This document shows, in pieces, positions 20,501-30,893 of a stretch of DNA of 64,000 nt. A program made the translations under genes and the position numbers. The stretch's first letter is position 1, and every line of letters begins with the position of its first letter. The stretch is from Verrucomicrobiota bacterium. Lineage in GTDB: Bacteria > Verrucomicrobiota > Verrucomicrobiia > Opitutales > Opitutaceae. The notes beneath the pieces are model-generated. The model ran no database searches, was not told the origin of the DNA, and saw only the letters and a list, made by a program, of their open reading frames with translations. Where the stretch lies: positions 62,001 to 126,000 of the forward strand of contig JAUWBD010000001.1 in NCBI GenBank assembly GCA_030605125.1, read 5' to 3'.

Positions 20501-21799
20501 ACCGACGCCTACTACGCGGCCAACGCCGACGGCTTTCGCCTCGCCACCCGCTACGCCGTCCCCGTCGAACAGATCGGCGAAAACGTGTTTCACGCCGCCA
20601 GCGGCGGGGCCAACTTCGGCAACCTCCCGCTCTTCTTCTCCGTCATCGATCCCGAGGACCTGCCCTCGGCCGTCCCGCCTCTCCCGCTCGTCAGCCGCCG
20701 CCTCGAAGGTTTCGGCGCCGTCTTCCGCCATCAGGTCAACACCAGCCGCGAGGGCTACGTCCTCCTCAAGCAGGGTCCCGGCGGTTACCGCTACCACCGC
20801 ACCGAAGGCAGCTTCATCTTCTTCGCCGACGGCCACCCGCTCGTCTATGACGGCGGCGAGGCCGGCGAGACCTGGCGCCACAGCACGCTCTCGTTCCACG
20901 ATGTCCACATGCCGCTGATGAGCGGCCGCGTCGAACGCTGCTTCGCCACTCCCGCCTTCCACTTCTCGCAAGGCGTGCACCCCGGCGCCGTCGCGCCCGG
21001 CAAGCCCGTCTATCTGAGCGACACCTGCGAGCACGAGCTCGTAGAGGAATCCTACCGCCGCTTCCGCCAGGAGCCTCCCGGCGTCGTCCGCTCGCTCGCC
21101 TGGCTCGGCGGACGCACGCTCATCGTCCACGACGCCATCGACCTGCCCGCCGAGATTCCCTCGCACTGGCACCTCCAGGTAGTCGGAGACGCCCCTTCCG
21201 GCGACGCCGCCTCCGGCTATCTCTTCCCCGGCCGCTTCGGCACCGACCTCCAGGTCCTTTTCCCCGGCCAACAGATCGCCAAGTCTTCCGTCGAATACCT
21301 CCCAATCCTCGAATACCACAGCGAGCCGCATCAATGGTTCGGCCAGCAACACCTGCAGGTCTCCACGCCGGGCGCGCGCGATTACCTCGCCGTCCTCCAC
21401 CCGGTCGGCGATTCCGGCCCCGTATCCGCCGAGGCGATACACCACGCCGGCCGCGTAGTCGGCGCGATCGTGCGCGGCGCGCATGGCGTGGACCGCGTCT
21501 GGTTCGGCCGCAAAAACGCCGTCGCCTCGTCCGACGCCGATCACGACTTCTCCGGCTCCGCCGCTTCGCTGCTCCTGCGCGCGGACGGCGAGACCACGCT
21601 CTCCCTCATCGGCCCCGGCCGTCTCTCCCACCGTGACCTCGCGCTGGAAAGCACCGGCCCCTCCGCCCTGCTCACCCGCCTGGCCGACGGCTCGTTCCAG
21701 CTCCTCGCCGACGGCACGGGCGAGGTCCGCCTGTTCCGCTCCGGCCGCGAACAAGCCTTCACCGTCAACAGCCCCCTCCACCACCTCCTCTCCGCATGA
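17549..21799 (+). CDS. 1416-aa heparinase II/III-like polysaccharide lyase candidate with carboxypeptidase-regulatory-like domain
   Basis: GTG start; SLHGRLVLPDGSPAAQVVVTLG..SSADGSFAFADVPAGTHDFLAV; C-terminal SFIFFADGHPLVYDGGEAGETWRHSTLSFHDVHMPLMSGRVE...TLIVHDAIDLP resembles heparinase-type beta-sheet domain. No signal peptide seen. Confidence 0.55.
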   Translation: MTLPDLHAALASGHLEIARRIGRALVADPATHSADTVLGLHDALAALTDFREASALLDTHASLLRARPFDVVLRLAENAQTLAAETHYRISDEAAAGLTIDEYLVKYRALADHRFAEAIRLADTPALVAQLQAAATRCKRKLPALPDPPPASAEVSPTPASVSAGSLHGRLVLPDGSPAAQVVVTLGLAPEIVHADPATYQSDEPHYRPKIGELRALKTTSSADGSFAFADVPAGTHDFLAVTLDPERHAIPTRFVARGLVVSSDRATDTGPLTVNEWRSAPAAPYASPHPDMLSADGHTWRKLSDTRLHNPFYYEFRRQALRLPLPAGLDPTTHALRVEITPGRAEPFQIIEREVLLFTGLPQRTNLSVALFAADAAQLPAPSPAAGVTLTEESAAVWLLDTGRARFRLAGPAAALDAAPILAVQGPDQRWRGQGRLILPVGLTVSSRDTSVLTRGPLFVELRTTLRLSNGADYVFTFSAHAGEPFLGVRETSPDVPGAAFEFSLAEFSGGRGFLHWTPEKPFGSRHWWSLEKKDALIARLPEQVPWWIPPQGFAYALSPDSIRERDFIGVMSLRRGEWIDREFNRLAQGPMDADGSENRELDWPFPEMVGSSISMITGHTTAGGDVFFRFGCFDGERQWGLYVGEVGANTGLEKEIGLVQHAYSSPRLQEFKDWHFDVPDAHARPHVVASRDSLPHLRAKTRHPLLGKVWEKIRAGIVPGPAGGLTFAVEADPVVAWRRRLELVRIAEIQARKVLLGRDRGDAYSPVMGRPITPWAEEYDLLAASGVFDAEEERTLRAYFILMGHMFMEPDFMNFQFNARNANFEADRTDIVGAVGLVFDGHPDADKFLNHVIALTKKSLLVYCTPGSGKWYENPACYYLQASKCRMNLVYHLVRHGRIRLDEIPRLKDFLRWGIVLLQPPTPVAYAVMRDGGGAEVFDRVEKIRRVPPIGDHASIGRWIPEHYATIGKLFQDLDPAFARELTDAYYAANADGFRLATRYAVPVEQIGENVFHAASGGANFGNLPLFFSVIDPEDLPSAVPPLPLVSRRLEGFGAVFRHQVNTSREGYVLLKQGPGGYRYHRTEGSFIFFADGHPLVYDGGEAGETWRHSTLSFHDVHMPLMSGRVERCFATPAFHFSQGVHPGAVAPGKPVYLSDTCEHELVEESYRRFRQEPPGVVRSLAWLGGRTLIVHDAIDLPAEIPSHWHLQVVGDAPSGDAASGYLFPGRFGTDLQVLFPGQQIAKSSVEYLPILEYHSEPHQWFGQQHLQVSTPGARDYLAVLHPVGDSGPVSAEAIHHAGRVVGAIVRGAHGVDRVWFGRKNAVASSDADHDFSGSAASLLLRADGETTLSLIGPGRLSHRDLALESTGPSALLTRLADGSFQLLADGTGEVRLFRSGREQAFTVNSPLHHLLSA

Positions 21800-22998
21800 A
21801 CTGGTTCAACCAAGCCCGCTACGGCATGTTCATCCACTGGGGCCCCTACTCCGCGGGTGGCCGCGGAGAGTGGACCGCCAACCGTGAATTGTATTCCAAA
21901 GACGAATACACTGTGGAGTTTGTCGAAAAGTTCACCGCCGAGAACTATGATCCCCGCCGCTGGGTGGCCCTCGCCAAGGAGGCGGGCATGGGCTACCTCG
22001 TGCTCACCACCCGCCATCACGACGGCTTCTGCCTCTGGGACACCCATACCACCGACTTCAAGGCCACCCGCATCGGCGCCAAGCGCGACCTTGTGCGCGA
22101 CTTCGCAGACGCCGTTCGCGAGGCCGGGCTCAAGGTCGGCTTCTACTTCTCGATGGCCGACTGGTTTCACCCCGACTACCCGGGCGCCCACCGCCGCGAC
22201 TGGCCCGACGCCTGGCCCGACGAAGCCGCGCGCCAACGTTTCGTCGCCTACTACCACGCCCAGCTCGAGGAGCTTATGACCCGCTACGGCCGGATCGACC
22301 TCCTCTGGTATGACGGCTGCATCCCCGCGCCCACCGACGGCACCGCCATCAACACCCGCGTCAAGCAGCTCCAGCCCGACATCCTCATCAACAACCGCAA
22401 CGGCGACCCGCACGATTTCCACAGCTGCGAGCAGGCGATCAAGCCCGCCCCTCCCGGCCACGACTGGGAAGCCTGCATGACGCTCAACGAGAACTGGGGC
22501 TTCCACGCCGGCGACCACCAATGGAAAAACGCCCGGGCCGTCGTCCGCATGCTGACCGAGACCGCCCACGGCGCCGGCAACCTCTTGCTCAACGTGGGCC
22601 CGCGCGCCGACGGCACCCTCCCTCAGCCCTCGGTGGACATCCTCCGCGAGGCCGGCGCGTGGCTGCGGCGCAACCCCGGTTGGCTGCACGGCTCCGACCG
22701 CTGCCCCTTCACTTGGAACAACTGGGGCCGCGTCACGGTGAAGGGCGACCGCATCTACCTGCACATCTTCAACGGCACCGGCCCTCGCCTGCGCCTGGCC
22801 GACATCGGCAACCGCGTGCGCTCCGCCCGCCTGCTCGACGGCGGCGCGCCCGTCGCTTTCCGTCAAACCGACGACCTCGTCATCCTCGACGGTCTGCCCT
22901 GGCCGCTCGCCGACCCGATCGCCACCACGGTCGTGCTCGAGGTCGAGGGCGCGCCGCGCAGCACCCGCGCGCAGACCTCGTTCTGGATCCCGGAGTGA
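21796..22998 (+). CDS. GH29 alpha-L-fucosidase
   Basis: ATGA overlap with previous gene; WFNQARYGMFIHWGPYSAGG, ENYDPRRWVALAKEAGMGYLVLTTRHHDGFCLWDT, IDLLWYDGC, LLNVGPRADGTLP. Confidence 0.92.
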   Translation: MNWFNQARYGMFIHWGPYSAGGRGEWTANRELYSKDEYTVEFVEKFTAENYDPRRWVALAKEAGMGYLVLTTRHHDGFCLWDTHTTDFKATRIGAKRDLVRDFADAVREAGLKVGFYFSMADWFHPDYPGAHRRDWPDAWPDEAARQRFVAYYHAQLEELMTRYGRIDLLWYDGCIPAPTDGTAINTRVKQLQPDILINNRNGDPHDFHSCEQAIKPAPPGHDWEACMTLNENWGFHAGDHQWKNARAVVRMLTETAHGAGNLLLNVGPRADGTLPQPSVDILREAGAWLRRNPGWLHGSDRCPFTWNNWGRVTVKGDRIYLHIFNGTGPRLRLADIGNRVRSARLLDGGAPVAFRQTDDLVILDGLPWPLADPIATTVVLEVEGAPRSTRAQTSFWIPE

Positions 22999-23121
22999 CG
23001 CTCACCACACGGCGACTGGTGGGTCAATCGCTCCATCCATCCGGGCGTCTGGACGATGCAGAGGAACCCACGCGCACGGGCAACAACGCGATAGGTCGCC
23101 GCGACTAACGCCGGATCTAGT

Positions 23122-24693
23122 TCATGCTTCCCTGGCGTGCATCTCGGAGTCGCCGGACTTCCGCGTGGCGTCCCAGGCCAAGACCACGCCCGCCTCGCGC
23201 AGTCGCGACGCCAGCTCCGGATAGGCCACCGCCTGCACCGCCACGCCGTCGCGGATCGCGAGCGCGGCGGCGTTGGCCGCCGCCTCGCCGAGCGACATAA
23301 ACACCGGCTCCATGCGAATGGAGCCATAGGCGATGTGCGAGGCCGAGAGGCAGACCGGCACCAGCAGGTTGGCGCATTCCGCCTCCCGCGGCGTGATCGA
23401 GCGATAGCTGATCGGATACGGAGTGAAACCGGCCACCTGCACGTCGCCTTCGTTGCGCACATGGCCGTCGGCGTCCACGAAGCGGCGGCAGTTGTGCGAA
23501 TCCATCGAATACGCGGCCAGCCCCACCGGCTCGGGCGCGAGTCGCGCGCCGGTGCAGTCGTGCTCGGTCATCACGTAGTCGGAGACCATCCGGCGCGCCT
23601 CCCGCACGTAGAGCTGGTGGGGCCAGCCGCCGGTCTCGACAAACTCGTCGCGGCACAGCCCCCACTGCGCGTAGGCCTCGCGAATGTCGGGCGGCACGGC
23701 CGGGTCGTGTTGGTAAAACCAATACAGGCCCTGCTGGTAGGTCACGTGGGCTTGAAACAGCTTTTCGCGCTCGGCGTGGGTCGCCGCCGCCCAACCGTGG
23801 TTTGCGCCGATGAAGTCCGAGGAGACCGCGCCGTGGTTGTTCGTGTCGGTCTTGGTCCGGACGCGCAAACGGTCGAATTTCCTGAACATCTGGCGCCAGC
23901 CCGCCGCGAGATAACGGGCGAGCAATTCGTAGCGCGCGCGGTCGTAGCCGGCGGGCTTGGGAAACGGCAGACGATTGGCCGGATCGTCGGTCATGCAGAC
24001 GCGGAAGTTGTAGGCCTGCAACCGATGGTCGCCCGCGCCGGGCACCGGCAGCCCCGTCTCGATTCCGGCCAGGAGTCCGCTCGCGGGATCGCCGGGCGTC
24101 ACGTAGGGCGAGACGGGAAATTCGAACTGGTGTTTGTCGCGCACCTGCGCGCCGTTGAGCGTCTCGCCGTAGGTCGCGTTGGACTCCCGGCCGATGTGGT
24201 GGGCGACGCCCGCCGCGGCGAGCAGATCCCCCTCGTAGGTCGCGTCGATGAAGATCCGCGCCCGCGCGACGACGCCGCTCTCGGTCTCGAGCGAGACGAT
24301 GCGATTCCCCTCCTTCTTCACCGCCGCCAAAAACTGCCGGCGATGCACGGTCACGCCCGCCTCGCGCACGAGGTCGTCAAAGACCCGCGCGGCCGCCGAG
24401 GGCTCGAAGGTCCACGCCTCGTCCACCCCGTAATGCCGCCCGAGGCGACGGTAGAACTCGCGGGCGACGCCGCCGATCGCGGCCTTGTTACCGATATCGG
24501 TGAAGCCGAGACCGGAGGCCGTCATGCCGCCGATCTTCGCCGCCGGCTCGAGCACGAGCACGGTCAGGCCGAGTCGCGACGCCGCGACGGCCGCCGCGAT
24601 TCCCCCCGCGGTGCCGCCATAGACGCAGACGTCGTAGGCGGACGCAATCTCGGGACGGTTCTTGGCGAAGTCGGAGTGGTGATGACAGAGCAT
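23122..24693 (-). CDS. FAD-dependent oxidoreductase (FAD_oxidored/PF12831-type)
   Basis: YDVCVYGGTAGGIAAAVAASRLGLTVLVLEP dinucleotide fold; RIFIDATYEGDLLAAAGV; NLLVPVCLSASHIAYGSIRMEPVFMSLGEAAANAAALA. Confidence 0.85.
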   Translation of the reverse strand: MLCHHHSDFAKNRPEIASAYDVCVYGGTAGGIAAAVAASRLGLTVLVLEPAAKIGGMTASGLGFTDIGNKAAIGGVAREFYRRLGRHYGVDEAWTFEPSAAARVFDDLVREAGVTVHRRQFLAAVKKEGNRIVSLETESGVVARARIFIDATYEGDLLAAAGVAHHIGRESNATYGETLNGAQVRDKHQFEFPVSPYVTPGDPASGLLAGIETGLPVPGAGDHRLQAYNFRVCMTDDPANRLPFPKPAGYDRARYELLARYLAAGWRQMFRKFDRLRVRTKTDTNNHGAVSSDFIGANHGWAAATHAEREKLFQAHVTYQQGLYWFYQHDPAVPPDIREAYAQWGLCRDEFVETGGWPHQLYVREARRMVSDYVMTEHDCTGARLAPEPVGLAAYSMDSHNCRRFVDADGHVRNEGDVQVAGFTPYPISYRSITPREAECANLLVPVCLSASHIAYGSIRMEPVFMSLGEAAANAAALAIRDGVAVQAVAYPELASRLREAGVVLAWDATRKSGDSEMHAREA

Positions 24694-24712
24694 GAGCGGC
24701 AGCGGGCGGGGC

Positions 24713-25846
<1,134 letters not shown>

Positions 25847-25889
25847 GAGTGAACGAAGGGGATCGGGAGGAGGGAATCGGGAGGGAAGA

Positions 25890-28049
25890 TCACTTCATCG
25901 AGGGCACGATGATGCCGCGCATGATAATCTTTTGGCAGAAGAGGAAGACGATGAGCGTCGGGATGGAGGCCACGACAAAGCCCGCCGTGGTGATCCAGGC
26001 GGAGTTCGACCACCAGATGCTGGCCTGGTAGAGCCAGACGGAGATCGTCCACATCTCGGGGTCCTGACAGATGATCAACGCCCAGGCCCAGCCGTCGTAG
26101 GCGGCCATGAAAGCGCCGAGCGCGTTGATCGCCAGGATGGGCGTCACCATCGGCATGGTGACGAAAAGGAAGATCTGCCACTCGCGCGCACCGTCGATCG
26201 TCGCCGCCTCGTAGAGCTCCTGCGGGAGCGAATCGAAGAAGCCTTTGAGAATAAAGATGCCCATGCCGCTCGCCGCCCCCGGCAGCACCAGGGCGAAGAA
26301 GGTGTTCAACATGCCGAGGTCGCGCATCAGCAGGTAGCCCGGAATGGCGCTGACCATCGCCGGAAAGGCGGAGGTCGCGAGGCAGAAGAGGATGATCTTG
26401 TCCTTGGCGCGCAGGCGAAACCGCGAGAGCGCGTAGCCCGCGATCGGGTTGACCGTGAGCGAGGCGAAGATGCTCAGGATGATGAGCCAGAGGGTGACGG
26501 GGATCGAGTTGCCCTGGTCCACCAGGAAACGGCCGATCGTGCTGTAGTTGAACCACGCGGGCGCGATGGCGAAGGAGCCGCGATGTTCGCGGTAGGTGAC
26601 GGCGTAGGCCTTGTCCAAGGGCATGCGCGCCTCCTCCCAGTGGGCTAGGTTCCAGCCGTAGGCGGCGTTGAGCGTATCCAGGTTTCCGTGACGCTCGCGA
26701 AGGAACGCCTGGTAGGCCGCGTCCGCCGAGCCGATGACGCGATCCTCCGCGCCCAGCGTGCGGACAAAGGCCGCCCACACCTCACGCACGCCGACGGAGC
26801 CGTCGGCCCGGGCCGGCGGGAGGGATTCGGCGAGCGGAAAGTCCGCCCATTCGCGATGCGAGGTGCCCAGTATCTGGTTAAGCGACGGCACGCGCTCGTA
26901 GGTGCGCTCAAGGAAAGCCTCGTAGCGGGCGCGCAGCTCGGGCGTGACGACGAGTCGGACGTGGCGGAGCGGATACTGGGTCTCGACGAAGCTGCGCCAG
27001 AGCTCGCGCAGGCCGTCGAAGCCCTCGGCGGGCAGCGGGAAAGGCGTCTGCTCGAGGCTCGCGTAGCCGGTGCCGGCGAGCCGGTTGTAGCGCCCGATGT
27101 CGAAGCGCTCGCCGGCGCCGAGCGCGAGGCGCTCGCGCGTGCGGTCGCCCGTGAGATAGTCGATCCATGCCCGCCGCAGGGAATAGGGCTGGGTGGGCGC
27201 GAGCGGAGCATGCTCGCGGGCAAACCGGCGCCACAGTTCCCGCTCCTCCACCGAGGCGTCAAAGGGTAGCGGCGAGAGGCGGGAGGCCTCCGCGGACGAA
27301 AGGCCCTCGGCGCGAAGAAACGAACGCCAGGCGGATTGCACGCCGGGCGTCGCCGCTCCGTGCAGGAGATGGTGGCGCAGCACCGTGTAGTCCTCCCACT
27401 TGGCGTTGCCGCGGGGAAACCACGACTGCTGCCACATCGGCGAGCGGCGCTCGCTGTCGAAGCGGATGGCGATGTAGTTCTCGATCGGCACGCCCCAGCG
27501 CGCGGAGAGCCGCTCCAGCGCCGCACGCTCCAGCGCCTTGCCGCGCAGCCTCGCTTCGGGATCGGCGCGGCGCGCCTGCTCCTCGTAGTGCCGCAACATC
27601 GTCTCCGCCGCGAATTCGTTGGTGAAGATCGCGCGGGTGTCGTCGAGCGAGTAGCCGAGCGTGAAGTCCGAGTAGTCGGCGGCCTGCGTGCGCCAGCGCG
27701 AGAACTCGGCCTCGTCGGCGTCGAGGTAGCGGCGCCCGACCTCGTCCACTCGTTCGGTGTCGAGGCCGATCGCGCGCCAGGTCGTCCAGCCCGCCGGACG
27801 CTCGGGCAGGATGTCCGCCGCGACGGAAAACATCGGCAGGCCTTTCATGAAGCGGTCCGAGGACGACCAGAGCGAGCGCGGCACGATCGAGAAGCGCTCG
27901 TAGTCGAAGCTGTTCGTGACCGACCCCGTGAGGGTGATCATGAACGGGATCGCCATGCTCGCCCCGAAGAAGACGAGATTGGCGTAGATCAACCAGACGA
28001 AGCTTCGCTGGGACCAGGTGCGTTTGCCGACGACGGAGAGGAGGGGCAT
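25890..28049 (-). CDS. MalG-type carbohydrate ABC permease with ~470-aa extracytoplasmic insertion after TM1
   Basis: TM1 [26 protein letters not shown] loop [27 protein letters not shown]; insertion residues ~44-515 between TM1 and TM2. Confidence 0.88.
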   Translation of the reverse strand: MPLLSVVGKRTWSQRSFVWLIYANLVFFGASMAIPFMITLTGSVTNSFDYERFSIVPRSLWSSSDRFMKGLPMFSVAADILPERPAGWTTWRAIGLDTERVDEVGRRYLDADEAEFSRWRTQAADYSDFTLGYSLDDTRAIFTNEFAAETMLRHYEEQARRADPEARLRGKALERAALERLSARWGVPIENYIAIRFDSERRSPMWQQSWFPRGNAKWEDYTVLRHHLLHGAATPGVQSAWRSFLRAEGLSSAEASRLSPLPFDASVEERELWRRFAREHAPLAPTQPYSLRRAWIDYLTGDRTRERLALGAGERFDIGRYNRLAGTGYASLEQTPFPLPAEGFDGLRELWRSFVETQYPLRHVRLVVTPELRARYEAFLERTYERVPSLNQILGTSHREWADFPLAESLPPARADGSVGVREVWAAFVRTLGAEDRVIGSADAAYQAFLRERHGNLDTLNAAYGWNLAHWEEARMPLDKAYAVTYREHRGSFAIAPAWFNYSTIGRFLVDQGNSIPVTLWLIILSIFASLTVNPIAGYALSRFRLRAKDKIILFCLATSAFPAMVSAIPGYLLMRDLGMLNTFFALVLPGAASGMGIFILKGFFDSLPQELYEAATIDGAREWQIFLFVTMPMVTPILAINALGAFMAAYDGWAWALIICQDPEMWTISVWLYQASIWWSNSAWITTAGFVVASIPTLIVFLFCQKIIMRGIIVPSMK

Positions 28050-28058
28050 GGTAATCGA

Positions 28059-30749
28059 TCAGTCTTGGGCGCGGCGGAACTCGACCCGCTTGAGGATGCG
28101 CATCTGCACGAGGGTGAAGCCGATCAGGCAGGCGCCGACGATCCAGGCCATCGAGGTCGCCATGCTGAAGCGCAGGTTGTTGTAGGCCTCGATCCAGATC
28201 TTCATGCTCACGACCATCGTCGTCTCGCCCGGACCGCCGAAGGTGAGCAGGAAGATGTTCCCCATGTTCTGGAACGTCGCGATGAACGCGCCCAAAAAGT
28301 TGATGATGATGAGCGGCATCAACACCGGCAGGGTGATGTGGCGCAGCTTGGTGAAGATGCCGCCGCCATCGAGTTCGCAGGCCTCGTAGGTGTCCTCGGG
28401 CACGCTCTTGAGCGCCGCAAGGTAGATGAGGCAGCCCATGCCGGCGCTCGCCCAGGCTCCGGGCAGGATCACGCAGAGCATCGCGAGCGCGGGATCTTCC
28501 AGCCAGCCCTGCGGCGAGACGTTCACGCCCGGCAGGTAGTTGAGGATCGCGATCATCTGGTTGAACAGACCGTTGGGCCGCGGGTCGAACATCAGCTTCC
28601 AGAGGAGCGCGATCACGAGGCCGCTCGTCACCTGCGGCAGGAAAAACAGCGTGCGGAAGAAGATCTTCCCGCGCGGCACCTCGGAGAGCATGATCGCCAG
28701 GATGATCGGCGTGGTAAACGACAGGAGCATCGTCAGCGCCACGTAGTAAACCGTGCGGCCCATGCTCGCCCAAAAACCGCGGTCGAGCGCCAGCGCGATG
28801 AAGTTGTCGAGCCCCACAAACACGCTCTCGCCCGCCACGCGGTAGTTTTGAAACGCCATCACCAGTCCGCGGAAGAGCGGGTAGTAGCCCCACAGGCCGA
28901 TGAGCAGCAGCGCCGGCAGGAGCAGCAGCCAGGGCAGAAAACGGTTGTCCACCATGCCGCTCGCCGCGGGCATGCCACGACGCTGGAAGAGCGAGCGGAT
29001 GATCATCACGAGCATGCCGGCCATGGCCGCGCACACGACCGCGAAGATCACCCTCGCCAGCGGGCGGTGCTCGTCGAGCTCGGCGCGGGGCCGGGCGAAC
29101 ATCACGCCGGAGTTGGCCTTGCGGTTGATCATCGAGAGCGCCGCCCCGTAGTCGAAGGGCTCGCCGCTCTGCGCCAGCACGAGGCTGAGCATCTCGCGAT
29201 TCAAAGAGCCGTCCATCGTCGCCCAAAATCCCTCGTAGGGCTCGGTGAAGCTGACGATCTCGCCGGAATCGATCCGCCGATACACATCCCGCAGCGAGCC
29301 CGGGATGCTCTCGATGTAGTCCTGATGCCCGAGGCGCTCGAGCATGCGCGGGTGCACGAAGCGGGCGAGGCCATACACGACCATCCGCTCCGCCACCGCC
29401 TCGCGCGCCACGCTGTCCGTCACGCCGGTGAGCACCTTCCACACCTTGTCGCGCTCGGCCTTGGGACGCTCGCCGACATTGACCGCCATGGTCGCGAAGT
29501 GCCGCTGCACCTGCACCACCGGACGATGCTCCTCGCTCGCCGCGGGAAAAGGGAACCAGCTCAGGAGATCGGGGTTAACGCCGGAGGTGTTGCCGGTGTT
29601 GAGCAAGTCGGTGACGAACCAGGTAATCATCGCCACCTCGCCGCGCCCGAGCAGTTGCAACGGATCGGTCTCGCGAGAGCCGAGGTGCGCGCGCGCCACG
29701 CCCTGATTTACCTGCGCGGGCGAAAACGTGATCCGACGCCCGTCCACCACCACCGCGCCGGCCGCGAGGGCCTCGGCGTCGAGCGGGATAGGTTCACCGG
29801 TCTCCGGATCCAAGATCCAACGCCCCCAGCGCAAACGATGGAAAAACGCGGTCGCGGCCAAGCCGGCGGGGGAATCGAAATCAGCGCGAAACTCGACCGG
29901 CGCCTGGGAAAGATCGGTGCCGTCCTCCAGCTTCAGCACCCGCGCGTCGGGCGGAAACACATGCTGCAAGCCGGTGCGCGGATCGGTGCGCACCTGCACG
30001 ATCGGTTCGCCGCCCGCCGCCTTCACCCAGGGCAGCCAAGTGAAGCCGTGGGGGAGCAAGGTCAGCGCGCGCTGGCCGGGATTGTGCAAGCGCCCCGCCA
30101 CCGGCGCGCCGGGATTGGTGAGGATCATGCACCAACGATAAAACTCCTCCCACGTGCGGGGCGGATTGTCGGGATCAAGCCCCGCGTTCCGAATCAGGTC
30201 GGTGCGTATGATGACGCCGAGCATCGACTCGCCGGCCTGAGGCAGGCCGTAGATTTTGCCGTCCTTGGTCGCGACCTGGCGCCAAAGCGCGGGCACCTCC
30301 GCCCACCCTTCCCAACGCGCCTCCTCCGGGCTCACCTGCCCGTCGCCGTCCGTGTCCTCGCCGATCCACTCGTTTAGCGGATGAAGAAACCCCTGCCCCA
30401 CGTCGTTTCGGATGACGTGAAACCATGAGTCCATGATGTCGGGCGAGGTCTGGCCCGCGATCGACATGATGAGCGTGGACCGTCCGCCTCCGCCCGGCAG
30501 CGCCAGGCCGCTCCACATCTGGATGGAGAGATTCGGATCGTCCTTCATCATCTGCACCAGATGCGGAGTGGCCTCCGGCTGGTTGGGATCGTAGAAGCGC
30601 GACACCACCGAGACCTTCACCGGGCCGGGAGTCTCCTTCGCGGCCTGCGCCGGGGCACAGAGAAGCGCGACCAGTGCGAAAAGCGTCCACGCGGTGCGAA
30701 GAAAGGAAAAGCTGTGCGAACGGTGATCGGGTTCGGGCGGGGCGCTCAT
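28059..30749 (-). CDS. Fused extracellular solute-binding protein / MalF-type ABC permease
   Basis: Signal peptide FLRTAWTLFALVALLCAPAQA; SBP-1-like domain with YGLPQAGESMLGVIIRTDLIRNAGLDPDNPPRTWEEF; then TM segments and EAA loop YEACELDGGGIFTKLRHITLPVLMP. Start MSAPPEP chosen; upstream in-frame Ms exist up to 30995. Confidence 0.88.
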   Translation of the reverse strand: MSAPPEPDHRSHSFSFLRTAWTLFALVALLCAPAQAAKETPGPVKVSVVSRFYDPNQPEATPHLVQMMKDDPNLSIQMWSGLALPGGGGRSTLIMSIAGQTSPDIMDSWFHVIRNDVGQGFLHPLNEWIGEDTDGDGQVSPEEARWEGWAEVPALWRQVATKDGKIYGLPQAGESMLGVIIRTDLIRNAGLDPDNPPRTWEEFYRWCMILTNPGAPVAGRLHNPGQRALTLLPHGFTWLPWVKAAGGEPIVQVRTDPRTGLQHVFPPDARVLKLEDGTDLSQAPVEFRADFDSPAGLAATAFFHRLRWGRWILDPETGEPIPLDAEALAAGAVVVDGRRITFSPAQVNQGVARAHLGSRETDPLQLLGRGEVAMITWFVTDLLNTGNTSGVNPDLLSWFPFPAASEEHRPVVQVQRHFATMAVNVGERPKAERDKVWKVLTGVTDSVAREAVAERMVVYGLARFVHPRMLERLGHQDYIESIPGSLRDVYRRIDSGEIVSFTEPYEGFWATMDGSLNREMLSLVLAQSGEPFDYGAALSMINRKANSGVMFARPRAELDEHRPLARVIFAVVCAAMAGMLVMIIRSLFQRRGMPAASGMVDNRFLPWLLLLPALLLIGLWGYYPLFRGLVMAFQNYRVAGESVFVGLDNFIALALDRGFWASMGRTVYYVALTMLLSFTTPIILAIMLSEVPRGKIFFRTLFFLPQVTSGLVIALLWKLMFDPRPNGLFNQMIAILNYLPGVNVSPQGWLEDPALAMLCVILPGAWASAGMGCLIYLAALKSVPEDTYEACELDGGGIFTKLRHITLPVLMPLIIINFLGAFIATFQNMGNIFLLTFGGPGETTMVVSMKIWIEAYNNLRFSMATSMAWIVGACLIGFTLVQMRILKRVEFRRAQD

Positions 30750-30893
30750 CGGGGTCGCCGACCAGAGCATCGGGCCACTACCCGACGCGACCGGAACACA
30801 TAACATACTCATGAACTTTGGAGCGGGGCGGGAGTTCGCCACAGCGCAGTGTCCGAACGCTGATTCTTGGCCAAAAAAAGCTCCTCGGCGATA

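Noticed and set aside
23000-23121. Possible small gene between the fucosidase and the FAD oxidoreductase
   Set aside because: Candidate ORFs overlap the flanking genes and lack motifs; treated as intergenic.
27336-30377. 1013-aa + strand ORF antisense to both permeases
   Set aside because: His/Arg/Glu-rich shadow translation; minus strand has ABC permease TM segments and EAA loops.
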